A DNA stretch of 64,000 nucleotides, taken from assembly GCF_000799465.1 (NCBI RefSeq), contig NZ_JUGU01000001.1, forward strand, positions 2,170,001-2,234,000. The letters run 5' to 3'. Source of the stretch: Psychroserpens sp. Hel_I_66 (GTDB lineage Bacteria > Bacteroidota > Bacteroidia > Flavobacteriales > Flavobacteriaceae). The notes beneath the pieces were generated by a model that was given only the letters and a program-made list of their open reading frames with translations, was not told where the DNA came from and did not search any database. The translations under genes were made by a program, and so were the position numbers. Below are positions 33,649 through 41,349 of the stretch, in pieces (within the stretch, counting starts at the first letter, position 1; the number at the start of each line of letters is the position of its first letter).

Positions 33649-34659
33649 TTACCACTTCATAATCACACTTCCCCAAGTAAATCCACTACCAAAAGCAGCC
33701 AATACCACCGTATCACCATCTTTAATTTTTCCTTCTTCCCAAGCTTCGGTCAATGCAATTGGAATAGATGCAGCAGTTGTATTACCGTATTTTTGAATGT
33801 TATTGAACACTTGGTCGTCCTCTAACTTAAATTTCTTTTGAATAAACTGCGCGATACGCAAATTCGCTTGATGCGGAATCAACATATCAATATCATCAAA
33901 TTGCAGCTTGTTTTTTTGCAAACCTTCCATAATGACTTCACTAAAACGAACCACAGCATTTTTAAATACAAACTGTCCGTTCATGTGAGGGAAATAACTT
34001 TCATCATTCGGGTCATTATCTGCAAGGATATCATTTACCCAACGTTTTCCCATACCTGGTGCAACAAGCACCAACTCCTCTGCGTGTTCACCTTGAGAAT
34101 GTAGGTGTGTTGATAAAATACCTTTACTCGTATCTTCTTCTCTCGTCAATACCGCAGCGCCTGCACCATCACCAAAAATTACGGTAACTCCTCTCCCTCG
34201 AGTGGTTTTATCCAAACCGTGGGAATGCAGCTCACTACCAATAACAAGTACATTTTTATACATACCGGTTTTGATAAAATTATCGGCAACAGAAAGCGCA
34301 TATACAAAACCAGAACATTGATTACGCACATCCAAAGCACCAACCGTTTTAATATCCAGCGCATGTTGTACCTGCACACCAGGACCAGGAAAATACATGT
34401 CTGGGCTTAAGGTTGCAAACACGATAAAATCAATATCATCTTTATCAATTCCTGCACGTTCGATGGCAATTTTTGCAGCCTTCACTCCCATTCCAGATGT
34501 TGTGTCCTCAGAGCCTTCAATTGCCCAACGACGTTCTTTTATACCTGTTCGTTCTTGGATCCACTCATCACTCGTATCCATCATTTTGGATAAATTATCA
34601 TTGGTCACCACATTGTCTGGAACATAATGTCCCAATCCTATTATCTTGGAATTGTACAT
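33649..34659 (-). CDS. fabH: Beta-ketoacyl-ACP synthase III
   Basis: Starts fatty-acid synthesis by condensing acyl-CoA with malonyl-ACP. ATG at 34659 gives MYNSKIIGLGHYVPDNVVTN; the longer frame to 34710 adds 17 residues not typical of the family. Catalytic residues are Cys in QCSGFVYAL, His in IPHQANLRI and Asn in KYGNTTAAS. The 336-aa length is normal; ends AFGSGFTWGSVIMKW. It is not next to plsX or rpmF as in many bacteria. Some flavobacterial FabH paralogues make flexirubin-type or branched lipids, so the exact substrate preference is open. Confidence 0.95.
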   Translation of the reverse strand: MYNSKIIGLGHYVPDNVVTNDNLSKMMDTSDEWIQERTGIKERRWAIEGSEDTTSGMGVKAAKIAIERAGIDKDDIDFIVFATLSPDMYFPGPGVQVQHALDIKTVGALDVRNQCSGFVYALSVADNFIKTGMYKNVLVIGSELHSHGLDKTTRGRGVTVIFGDGAGAAVLTREEDTSKGILSTHLHSQGEHAEELVLVAPGMGKRWVNDILADNDPNDESYFPHMNGQFVFKNAVVRFSEVIMEGLQKNKLQFDDIDMLIPHQANLRIAQFIQKKFKLEDDQVFNNIQKYGNTTAASIPIALTEAWEEGKIKDGDTVVLAAFGSGFTWGSVIMKW

Positions 34660-34789
34660 AAAAAACTTGTTTTTGTTTATAACGAAAATGGAAAACTCAT
34701 TATTCGTCAAATAAGTAGTGCAATTTAATGATTTAAGAAGTACGATTTTTCAAACGCAAACGTATTCGTTATGCATGCATAGCAATCTA

Positions 34790-34801
34790 TTTTCTTCGGA
34801 A
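34790..34801 (+). repeat. Dispersed 12-mer, left member of an inverted pair
   Basis: TTTTCTTCGGAA, in the gap between the divergent fabH and htpG genes. An exact inverted copy at 34858-34869 lies 56 bp away, so a 12-bp stem could form. Confidence 0.95.
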
Positions 34802-34857
34802 ATTGGAATTATTTAAAAGTTCTTGACTTATGCAGATTAATTTTGGAGTTCTTCTAT

Positions 34858-34869
34858 TTCCGAAGAAAA
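34858..34869 (-). repeat. Dispersed 12-mer, right member of an inverted pair
   Basis: TTCCGAAGAAAA on the plus strand, the inverted partner of 34790-34801. The 328-bp gap between fabH and htpG otherwise holds only a weak palindrome at 34952-34970 and, presumably, the two promoters. Confidence 0.95.
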
Positions 34870-34951
34870 AAAGTGTCAGTTTGTCACCTTATTCATATTG
34901 GTATTTTATTTGACTACTAATAAAATGGAATTAAAATAATAATTAATTAGG

Positions 34952-34970
34952 TTCTTGCTCAGGCAGGAAT
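34952..34970 (+). repeat. Degenerate REP-like palindrome upstream of htpG
   Basis: TTCTTGCTCAGGCAGGAAT: the arms TTCTTGC and GCAGGAA pair with one G-T wobble. It resembles the copies behind guaA, the E2 gene and fabH, but is more diverged and lies 18 bp before a start codon instead of behind a stop. Confidence 0.45.
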
Positions 34971-34987
34971 GACAAAAACTATAAAAC

Positions 34988-36898
34988 ATGACAAAAGGAA
35001 ACATTAATGTATCGGTAGAGAATATTTTTCCGCTCATTAAAAAATTCTTGTACAGTGACCACGAAATATTTTTACGTGAGCTCATTAGTAATGCAACCGA
35101 TGCGACACTTAAGTTAAAACATTTAACAAGTATTGGCGAATCTAAAAGTGAATATGGCAATCCTATCATCGAGGTTAAAATTGATAAGGAAGGTAAAAAA
35201 CTCCATATTATTGACCAAGGTTTAGGTATGACTGCGGAAGAAGTTGAGAAATACATCAACCAAGTTGCTTTTTCTGGAGCTGAGGAGTTCTTGGATAAAT
35301 ATAAGGATTCGGCAAAAGATTCTGGAATTATCGGTCATTTTGGTCTTGGGTTTTATTCTGCGTTTATGGTTGCAGAGAAAGTTGAGATCCTTACAAAATC
35401 ACACACTGGTGCACCAGCTGCACATTGGGTATGTGATGGGTCACCTGAGTTTACGTTAGAGGAAGCAAATAAAGAAACCAGAGGTACAGAAATCATTCTT
35501 CATATTGCTGAAGATTCTACCGAGTTTTTAGAGGAAGCTCGCATTAGAGAGTTGTTATTGAAATATAACAAGTTTATGCCTATTCCAATTAAATTTGGAA
35601 CCAAGGAAATAAACGATCCAGAATTTACTCCAAAAACAACCAAGGATAAAGATGGCAAAGAAACTACTGAGCCACACAAACAAATCACAGTAGATAATAT
35701 TATCAATAATCCTGATCCTGCTTGGACTAAACAGCCAACAGAATTAGAGGATGAAGATTATAAGAGTTTTTATAGAGAACTGTATCCAATGCAGTTTGAA
35801 GAGCCATTATTTAACATTCACTTAAATGTAGATTATCCTTTTAATCTTACCGGAATTCTTTACTTCCCGAAGATGACCAACGATATCAACATACAAAAGG
35901 ATAAAATTCAATTATACCAGAATCAAGTATATGTAACCGATAATGTTGAAGGTATTGTACCAGAATTCTTAACCATGTTAAGAGGTGTGATTGATTCTCC
36001 AGACATTCCGTTGAATGTATCCCGTTCGTACTTGCAGGCTGATGGTGCTGTGAAGAAAATCTCTTCTTACATCACACGTAAGGTAGCAGACAAATTAAAA
36101 TCACTTTTTAATTCTAATCGTGAGGATTTCGAAAAGAAATGGGACGATATCAAAATTGTGATAGAGTACGGAATGCTTTCCGAAGAAAAATTCTTTGAAA
36201 AGGCAGATGCATTTGCATTGTACCCAACAGTTGATGGAGAGTATTATACTTATGACGAGCTGTTCAATAAAATTAAAGCGAAGCAAACCGATAAGGATGA
36301 CAAGCTTGTGATTTTATATGCGTCTAACAAAGATGCTCAACATTCTTACATACAGTCTGCTAAGGCCAAAGGTTACGAGGTGTTATTATTGGATTCTCCA
36401 ATAGTTTCGCATTTGATACAAAAATTAGAAACGACTAAAGAAAACATTTCTTTCGCTCGTGTAGATGGTGATCATATTGATAATTTAATCAAAAAAGAAG
36501 ATACATCTATCTCTAAACTTAGTGAAGAGGAAAAAACAGCTTTAGATACGTTGTTGAAAGAGGTGATTCCGCAGGAAAAATTCTCGGTACAATTAGAGTC
36601 TATGGATAGTGATGCGTCACCATTTATTATTACACAACCAGAGTTTATGCGTCGTATGAAAGAGATGCAGCAAACCGGTGGTGGCGGAATGAACATGTTT
36701 GGCAACATGCCAGAAATGTACAATCTTATTGTAAACACAAACTCTGAGCTGGTTGGTGAGATCCTTAGTACAAAAACCAAGAAAAAACAAGAGCGTTTGA
36801 TTAGTCAAAGTCTAGACTTGGCGCGATTGTCTCAAGGTCTTTTAAAAGGTGAAGAACTCACTAATTTTATCAAACGAAGTTATGAGATGATCAAGTAG
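34988..36898 (+). CDS. htpG: Molecular chaperone HtpG (Hsp90)
   Basis: An ATP-dependent chaperone of 636 aa. The N-terminal GHKL ATPase is clear: EIFLRELISNATDATLKLKH, IIDQGLGMTAEEVE and GIIGHFGLGFYSAFMVA. The middle domain includes FPKMTNDINIQKDKIQLYQNQ and the SPDIPLNVSRSYLQ segment. The C-terminal dimerisation domain contains a Gly/Met-rich stretch (MQQTGGGGMNMFGNMPEMYN). Full length. The 12-mer at 36178-36189 encodes L-S-E-E-K in the middle domain. A strong terminator follows. Confidence 0.97.
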   Translation: MTKGNINVSVENIFPLIKKFLYSDHEIFLRELISNATDATLKLKHLTSIGESKSEYGNPIIEVKIDKEGKKLHIIDQGLGMTAEEVEKYINQVAFSGAEEFLDKYKDSAKDSGIIGHFGLGFYSAFMVAEKVEILTKSHTGAPAAHWVCDGSPEFTLEEANKETRGTEIILHIAEDSTEFLEEARIRELLLKYNKFMPIPIKFGTKEINDPEFTPKTTKDKDGKETTEPHKQITVDNIINNPDPAWTKQPTELEDEDYKSFYRELYPMQFEEPLFNIHLNVDYPFNLTGILYFPKMTNDINIQKDKIQLYQNQVYVTDNVEGIVPEFLTMLRGVIDSPDIPLNVSRSYLQADGAVKKISSYITRKVADKLKSLFNSNREDFEKKWDDIKIVIEYGMLSEEKFFEKADAFALYPTVDGEYYTYDELFNKIKAKQTDKDDKLVILYASNKDAQHSYIQSAKAKGYEVLLLDSPIVSHLIQKLETTKENISFARVDGDHIDNLIKKEDTSISKLSEEEKTALDTLLKEVIPQEKFSVQLESMDSDASPFIITQPEFMRRMKEMQQTGGGGMNMFGNMPEMYNLIVNTNSELVGEILSTKTKKKQERLISQSLDLARLSQGLLKGEELTNFIKRSYEMIK

Positions 36899-36955
36899 TT
36901 TCTACAAGCTCAATCTTTATAAATACATGGTAATTTCTTCGGAAATCGAACAACT

Positions 36956-36986
36956 AAACCACTTTGAAAATTCAAAGTGGTTTTTT
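36956..36986 (+). terminator. Rho-independent terminator of htpG
   Basis: A 13-bp inverted repeat (AAACCACTTTGAA with TTCAAAGTGGTTT) with a very short centre is followed by TTT. A one-mismatch 12-mer (ATTTCTTCGGAA, 36933-36944) lies between the stop codon and the hairpin. Confidence 0.88.
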
Positions 36987-37053
36987 CTTGTTAAAACAGA
37001 CCCATTAACTAATTAATTGAAAATATGACGATTAAGACACTTTTAAGTCGTTA

Positions 37054-37061
37054 TATTTTTG
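37054..37061 (+). promoter_or_regulatory. Candidate -7 promoter box of the Crp/Fnr gene
   Basis: TATTTTTG matches TAnnTTTG exactly and lies 24 bp before the ATG at 37086. No clear -33 TTTG is visible. Confidence 0.4.
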
Positions 37062-37085
37062 TATTTTATATATAAAATCATAGAA

Positions 37086-37679
37086 ATGTCCGTAGAAAAA
37101 GAACATATTATGACCGTTTTTGATGGACTTCAATTTACAGATGAGGAAATTTCTCTATTAAAACAAAAACTAGAAATTGAACACTACAAAAAAGGTTCAC
37201 TTATCATAAAGTCTGGAGATTTGGTTCCTCATATGTATTTTATAATTTCAGGTTGTTTACGAACCTTTTATATAGATGACCATGGTAAAGAGCATACGTT
37301 TCAATTTGCAATAAAAGATTTATGGATTACAGACTTTACAGCTTTCTTTAAAGCTAAAAAAGCACTTATGAACTTAGAAGTTATTCAAAATGCTACAGTT
37401 GTTAAACTAACCCATAAAAATAGATTACATTTAATTAATAGTATTCCTCAAATTCACACTTATACCAGAGAGAAATTGGAAAACGCATATTCAGATCTGC
37501 AATTACGTACCCTATCTAACTTATCATTATCTGCAAAAAAAAGGTATCTATACTTTATAGAGATGCATCCCAATTTTGAAAAAGAGGTCAAAAACTATCA
37601 CATTGCCTCGTATTTGGGCATCACGACAGAAAGTCTAAGTAGAATTAGAAAAGAAATTTCAAAATCTAGTGTTTATTAA
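37086..37679 (+). CDS. Crp/Fnr-family transcriptional regulator
   Basis: A 197-aa regulator. ATG at 37086 (MSVEKEHIMTVFDGL) is preferred to a TTG at 37059 that would overlap the promoter box. The N-terminal cyclic-nucleotide-binding-like domain spans about 10-125 (HYKKGSLIIKSGDLVPHMYF, FIISGCLRTFYIDDHGKEHT). The C-terminal helix-turn-helix is at about 160-190 (HIASYLGITTESLSRIRKEI). It lacks the FNR cysteine cluster, and the cAMP-contact Arg-Ser pair is not evident, so the ligand is unknown. It is typical of the many short Crp-like regulators of Bacteroidota. Neighbouring genes give no clear target. Confidence 0.9.
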   Translation: MSVEKEHIMTVFDGLQFTDEEISLLKQKLEIEHYKKGSLIIKSGDLVPHMYFIISGCLRTFYIDDHGKEHTFQFAIKDLWITDFTAFFKAKKALMNLEVIQNATVVKLTHKNRLHLINSIPQIHTYTREKLENAYSDLQLRTLSNLSLSAKKRYLYFIEMHPNFEKEVKNYHIASYLGITTESLSRIRKEISKSSVY

Positions 37680-37711
37680 CATATATCAAGTTTTTATAGT
37701 ATTAATAATAT

Positions 37712-37719
37712 TAGTTTTG
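37712..37719 (+). promoter_or_regulatory. Candidate -7 promoter box for a small transcript
   Basis: TAGTTTTG matches TAnnTTTG exactly. It lies 33 bp after the Crp-like gene and about 50 bp before a terminator hairpin, with no ORF in between. Confidence 0.35.
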
Positions 37720-37724
37720 CGTGT

Positions 37725-37799
37725 AACTATAAGAGATTATGGTTATCCCTAGAATTAATAGCTAATTAAGCGCAGGTAGTAAACACTTGCGCTTTTTTT
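37725..37799 (+). ncRNA. Possible small RNA, about 75 nt
   Basis: A promoter-like box (37712-37719) and a terminator (37768-37799) bracket roughly 75 bases without an ORF, between the Crp-like gene and the small membrane protein gene. The simplest alternative is that the hairpin is just the terminator of the Crp-like gene, so confidence is low. Confidence 0.25.
37768..37799 (+). terminator. Terminator-like hairpin after the Crp/Fnr gene
   Basis: The stem AAGCGCA with TGCGCTT is followed by a T-run. The 13-base loop contains GGT/ACAC that could extend the pairing. Confidence 0.75.
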
Positions 37800-37909
37800 A
37801 TTTATATTTTCACTTCGGAAAACTATAGTCACAACTACTTTTGAAAACATTTAAAATTAATATTGATTTGTGTTTGCATAGCACCTAAATTGCCTAAAAA
37901 AAATTATAA

Positions 37910-38197
37910 ATGAATTTTATAGACTTTATAATTGGTGCATTACTCGTCAATGCAATGCCACATCTTATTTTTGGACTCACCAAAACTCATTTTCTTGGTC
38001 TATTTGGATATAGCCCAAAAGGAAATATTAGTTATGCATTATTACAGCTTGTCATCTGTCTTGGTCTATTCTTTTACAGTTATGGTTACAAAGCGTTGTT
38101 TAATAACGGTTTCTTAATTGGCAGTCTTACAGTACTCATACTCTATTTTATTTTCGGGAAGGTATTGGTCAAGTTCTATGGAAAACAACAGAATTAA
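37910..38197 (+). CDS. Hypothetical small membrane protein, 95 aa
   Basis: I recognise no named family. There are three hydrophobic helices at about 4-22 (DFIIGALLVNAMPHLIFGL), 40-60 (YALLQLVICLGLFFYSYGY) and 67-87 (FLIGSLTVLILYFIFGKVL). It is almost entirely membrane-embedded. ATG at 37910. Its neighbours are a Crp-like regulator and a MOSC protein, with gaps over 150 bp on both sides, so it is probably its own unit. Confidence 0.7.
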   Translation: MNFIDFIIGALLVNAMPHLIFGLTKTHFLGLFGYSPKGNISYALLQLVICLGLFFYSYGYKALFNNGFLIGSLTVLILYFIFGKVLVKFYGKQQN

Positions 38198-38358
38198 CGC
38201 ATCTTATAAGAACTTTCAGGAATGCCATATAAAAACTATATTTATGCAACAACGTTTTTGTTGCTAGAACCTGATCTATAAAAGGAATATAAAATATGAA
38301 ATTCACAAGTGACATTAAACCCTTTTTTCTAAATAAAATTTTTAAGTAATTTCACAAT

Positions 38359-38991
38359 ATGCAAATTATATCAACCAACATAGCCAAACCAACAACCTTT
38401 ATCTGGAACGGTAAAAAAGAAACCACTGGTATTTACAAAAAACCAGTTGACGCTCCTATTTTCCTCGGAAATGAAACCGTAAAAGGAGATGAAGTTTCAG
38501 ATAGAAAGCACCATGGAGGAGAATTTAAGGCGTGTTATTTATTTTCGGCAGACCATTATCCCTATTGGCAAAACCTGTACCCAAACTTAGATTGGACTTA
38601 CGGTATGCTCGGTGAAAACCTCACCATAAAAGGCTTAAACGAAAAGGAACTTTTTATTGGTGACATCTTTAAAGTTGGTAAGGCTCTCGTGCAAATTACG
38701 ATACCGAGAGAGCCTTGTTATAAATTTGCTGTTAAATTTGATTCTAACCGGGTTTTAAAACAATTTATTGATCACGGTTTCCCTGGCACTTATGTCAAAG
38801 TTTTAGAGGAAGGCGAGGTTTCAAATGGCGATACGTTTGAACTTGTTGAAAAAGCCGAAGAACGTATTTCAGTTTGGGATTTTTTTAAACTGCTGTTTTC
38901 CGAAGAAAAAAACATAGAACAGATTAAAGCTATTTTAGATAACGAAGCGCTTCCGCAGAAAAAAAGAGATCAATTAAAAGCTTATTTATAA
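38359..38991 (+). CDS. MOSC domain protein (YiiM-like)
   Basis: A 210-aa protein with the YiiM-type MOSC layout: STNIAKPTTFIWNGKKETTG at the start, VKGDEVSDRKHHGGEFKACY, YGMLGENLTI, and the conserved cysteine in TIPREPCYKFAVKF. MOSC domains handle molybdenum-cofactor-linked sulfur or reduce N-hydroxylated compounds; YiiM reduces 6-N-hydroxylaminopurine in E. coli. The same activity here is inference. The C-terminal extension contains the 12-mer at 38898-38909 (F-S-E-E-K). Only 4 bp separate it from the next gene. Confidence 0.9.
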   Translation: MQIISTNIAKPTTFIWNGKKETTGIYKKPVDAPIFLGNETVKGDEVSDRKHHGGEFKACYLFSADHYPYWQNLYPNLDWTYGMLGENLTIKGLNEKELFIGDIFKVGKALVQITIPREPCYKFAVKFDSNRVLKQFIDHGFPGTYVKVLEEGEVSNGDTFELVEKAEERISVWDFFKLLFSEEKNIEQIKAILDNEALPQKKRDQLKAYL

Positions 38992-38995
38992 ACCT

Positions 38996-39373
38996 ATGAA
39001 TTCATCTACATTGATCATCAACGGAAATGCAATCGACAAAACGAAGGTCTTAAAATTTATAAATGCTGACAAAAAGTTACTCGCTATAAAATTGGTTAGA
39101 GAACAGGCACAAATTGGATTGAAGGAAGCTAAGGATATTGTAGAAAAGCTGGAAATAGATCCAGAAACTGAAATAGATGACAGCATGCTTACAACTACCA
39201 AAAGAGAATTCGAGGATTCTGCTATTGAAAACAGACAGAGACAATCCAGAAAAGGAAGTCATATTATTGAGTCTAATTCTACTAACAAAAAAAATATAAT
39301 CATAGTAGTTCTTTTACTTACGATTGGAATACTAATGTACTTCTACTTTAGCTCTAAATCTATAGTGAATTAA
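38996..39373 (+). CDS. L7/L12-CTD-like domain with C-terminal membrane anchor
   Basis: A 125-aa protein. Residues about 14-50 (DKKLLAIKLVREQAQIGLKE then AKDIVEKLEID) match the C-terminal fold of ribosomal protein L7/L12, where KVVREITGLGLKEAKDLVE is the equivalent core. A polar basic linker follows (ENRQRQSRKGSH). The end is one hydrophobic helix at about 101-120 (IIIVVLLLTIGILMYFYFSS), so the domain would be tail-anchored and face the cytoplasm. It is not the ribosomal protein, which lacks an anchor. The CTD binds translation factors on the ribosome; a comparable binding role here is speculative. Likely cotranscribed with the MOSC gene. Confidence 0.75.
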   Translation: MNSSTLIINGNAIDKTKVLKFINADKKLLAIKLVREQAQIGLKEAKDIVEKLEIDPETEIDDSMLTTTKREFEDSAIENRQRQSRKGSHIIESNSTNKKNIIIVVLLLTIGILMYFYFSSKSIVN

Positions 39374-39375
39374 AC

Positions 39376-39383
39376 TACCTTTG
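39376..39383 (+). promoter_or_regulatory. Candidate -7 promoter box of the helicase gene
   Basis: TACCTTTG matches TAnnTTTG exactly, 17 bp upstream of the helicase ATG and just after the stop of the preceding gene. Confidence 0.5.
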
Positions 39384-39400
39384 TATCAAAATTTTTACAC

Positions 39401-40636
39401 ATGTCATTTAAAGACTTAAAACTCAATAAACCTATTTTAAGAGCTATTGCTGAAGCTGGTTATGATAACCCAACTTTGGTTCAGGAAAAAACCATCCCTT
39501 CTGTTTTAGAAAAAAGGGATGTGATTACCTCAGCGCAAACAGGCACAGGAAAAACTGCTGCTTTTGCGCTTCCTATTTTGCAATTACTGTATGACAAACA
39601 GGATGCTCCAAAAAAAGGTAAGAAAATTAGGGCTTTAATTGTGAGTCCTACACGAGAATTGGCGATCCAAATCGGCAAAAATTTTAAAACGTATGCCAAG
39701 CATACAAATTTAAGATCATCTGTTGTTTATGGAGGCACGTCTATTGAACCACAAAAGGACATTTTAGAAAAAGGAATTGATATTTTGGTCGCTACGCCTG
39801 GACGACTTTTGGACTTACACAAACAGGACCTATTAAATTTAGATTACATTGAAGTTTTTGTTTTGGACGAAGCAGATTTAATGCTGGATATGGGATTTAT
39901 TGATGATGTTAAAAAAATTGAACGTCTTTGCCCAGAAACCAAACAAACACTATTGTTTTCGGCAACGATGCCTTATAAGGTTGAACAATTGGCGAGCAGC
40001 ATCTTAACAAACCCGATACGAATTGAGGTGACACCTACATCTTCCGCAGCACAAAATGTGAGTCAAGTGCTGTATTATGTTCCGAAGAAAAATAAAATAG
40101 AGCTCTGCTTACATTTGCTTAGAAATACTGTGAAAGGGAGTATTCTCATTTTTAGACGTACTAAATTTGGAGTTGACAAATTAGAACAGACACTCACAAA
40201 TAATGGTTATAAAATAGAACGCTTACATGGTGACCGAACTCAGGTTGAGCGACAAAATGCACTTGCAGATTTTAAACGTGGCAAAGTAAATATTCTCATC
40301 GCTACAGATGTTGCTGCACGTGGAATTGATATTGCAGAATTAGATGCTGTGATCAATTTTGACTTGCCAAACGTACCAGAAACCTACGTACACCGTATTG
40401 GTAGAACTGGTCGTGCTGGGGAATTTGGTAACTCGTATTCGTTTTGCTCTGCAGATGAGAAACCATATGTAAAAACCATACAGCAGCTTATAAATGTTCA
40501 AATTCCGGTTGAGGATGGTCATCCTTATCCGTTAGATCCAAAAGCAAAACCTATTGTTCACAAAAAACAGGGTAGCAAATATAAAAAAGGTCGCAAAGGT
40601 GAAGGTTCTAAAAAGAAAAAGAAACGCTGGTATTGA
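39401..40636 (+). CDS. DEAD-box RNA helicase (RhlE-like)
   Basis: A 411-aa ATP-dependent RNA helicase. All core motifs are present: Q motif region (NPTLVQEKTIPSVLEKRDVI), AQTGTGKTAAFALP (I), SPTRELAIQI (Ia), VATPGRL, VLDEADLMLDMGF (II, DEAD), FSATMP (III), ATDVAARGIDI (V) and HRIGRTGRAG (VI). The C-terminus is short and very basic (KKQGSKYKKGRKGEG, then SKKKKKRWY), as in RhlE-type proteins involved in ribosome assembly or mRNA decay. The 12-mer at 40080-40091 is read as P-K-K. Confidence 0.95.
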   Translation: MSFKDLKLNKPILRAIAEAGYDNPTLVQEKTIPSVLEKRDVITSAQTGTGKTAAFALPILQLLYDKQDAPKKGKKIRALIVSPTRELAIQIGKNFKTYAKHTNLRSSVVYGGTSIEPQKDILEKGIDILVATPGRLLDLHKQDLLNLDYIEVFVLDEADLMLDMGFIDDVKKIERLCPETKQTLLFSATMPYKVEQLASSILTNPIRIEVTPTSSAAQNVSQVLYYVPKKNKIELCLHLLRNTVKGSILIFRRTKFGVDKLEQTLTNNGYKIERLHGDRTQVERQNALADFKRGKVNILIATDVAARGIDIAELDAVINFDLPNVPETYVHRIGRTGRAGEFGNSYSFCSADEKPYVKTIQQLINVQIPVEDGHPYPLDPKAKPIVHKKQGSKYKKGRKGEGSKKKKKRWY

Positions 40637-40647
40637 TGTCTAGATTA

Positions 40648-40668
40648 TTAGACTTTTAGACTTTTAGA
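40648..40668. repeat. Short tandem repeat, 9-10 bp unit
   Basis: TTAGACTTTTAGACTTTTAG followed by A: the 9-base unit ACTTTTAGA/TTAGACTTT recurs two to three times just behind the helicase stop codon. Confidence 0.7.
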
Positions 40669-40670
40669 CT

Positions 40671-40701
40671 AAAAAAACTATTATTAACTAATGGTTTTTT
40701 T
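40671..40701. terminator. Bidirectional terminator between convergent genes
   Basis: AAAAAAACTATTA pairs with TAATGGTTTTTTT (one wobble) around a 5-base loop, between the helicase (plus) and the secreted protein gene ending at 40707 (minus). Confidence 0.8.
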
Positions 40702-40706
40702 ATGGT

Positions 40707-41345
40707 TCATTCAAACTTCATTTCAAAAATTAGATAATGTTCTATCCCAAATTTTTCTCCCCATTTTTCTACGGAATCGCCTGATGTCCCAACTTCGCAC
40801 CAAGATTTAGACCCATCTTCTCTTTCGTAAGGTAAAATGTAGGCTAGAAAATAAAATTTTTCGTTGTAATTAATCTCTAATTTACTTTCATCTGCAAGAT
40901 TGCGTAAGCTGTAATCGTTAGATGCTGTTGCATCATACGTTTTAGTTACACTAAATCTCGGGAACTTAAAGGTCAATTTTAATTTATTATCAGATGTTTT
41001 TTTAGAAATAACCCTCATTTTAAGCATAGAGTCTGTTAAGGTTTCAAATTGCTTAATGCCCAAGGTTTTACTATTGAGCACCGTTGTATCTAAAACCACT
41101 TTCCCGTTCCAAATTTCCTTCACGGTTAAATGGTAACTTTTCCCTTTTAATCCTTTTCCAGTAAAGTTGATTTTCATATAATCCATACCTTCAAAACTGA
41201 GAATATCACTTATTTCTGAATTATCAGACCCATAATCTGTTTCCATTTTTAGGTTTGAAGTCGAATTAAAACCGACGTCGTTTGTTTGCGCGTTTAGTGT
41301 GCTGAAGCACATGAATGCAACAGCGATTGAGATTAGAGTTTTCAT
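40707..41345 (-). CDS. Hypothetical secreted protein of the ECF sigma operon
   Basis: A 212-aa exported protein; ATG at 41345 starts the signal peptide MKTLISIAVAFMCFSTLNAQ. The mature part is beta-rich with no family I recognise (ISDILSFEGMDYMKINFTGK; LGIKQFETLTDSMLKMRVIS). It follows the adhesin-like gene by 4 bp and is the last gene of a four-gene run headed by a sigma factor, so it is likely an output of that system at the envelope. A longer frame to 41411 overlaps the neighbour and lacks a signal peptide. Confidence 0.75.
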   Translation of the reverse strand: MKTLISIAVAFMCFSTLNAQTNDVGFNSTSNLKMETDYGSDNSEISDILSFEGMDYMKINFTGKGLKGKSYHLTVKEIWNGKVVLDTTVLNSKTLGIKQFETLTDSMLKMRVISKKTSDNKLKLTFKFPRFSVTKTYDATASNDYSLRNLADESKLEINYNEKFYFLAYILPYEREDGSKSWCEVGTSGDSVEKWGEKFGIEHYLIFEMKFE

Positions 41346-41349
41346 TGTT

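Noticed and set aside
34906..35259. Minus-strand frame overlapping the start of htpG
   Set aside because: It is the complement of the conserved Hsp90 ATPase domain; composition and lack of similarity mark it as a shadow.
38296..38349. 17-codon frame upstream of the MOSC gene as a leader peptide
   Set aside because: It has an ATG and an upstream AAAGGA, but is too short to judge, shows no codon run typical of attenuation, and no alternative hairpins follow.
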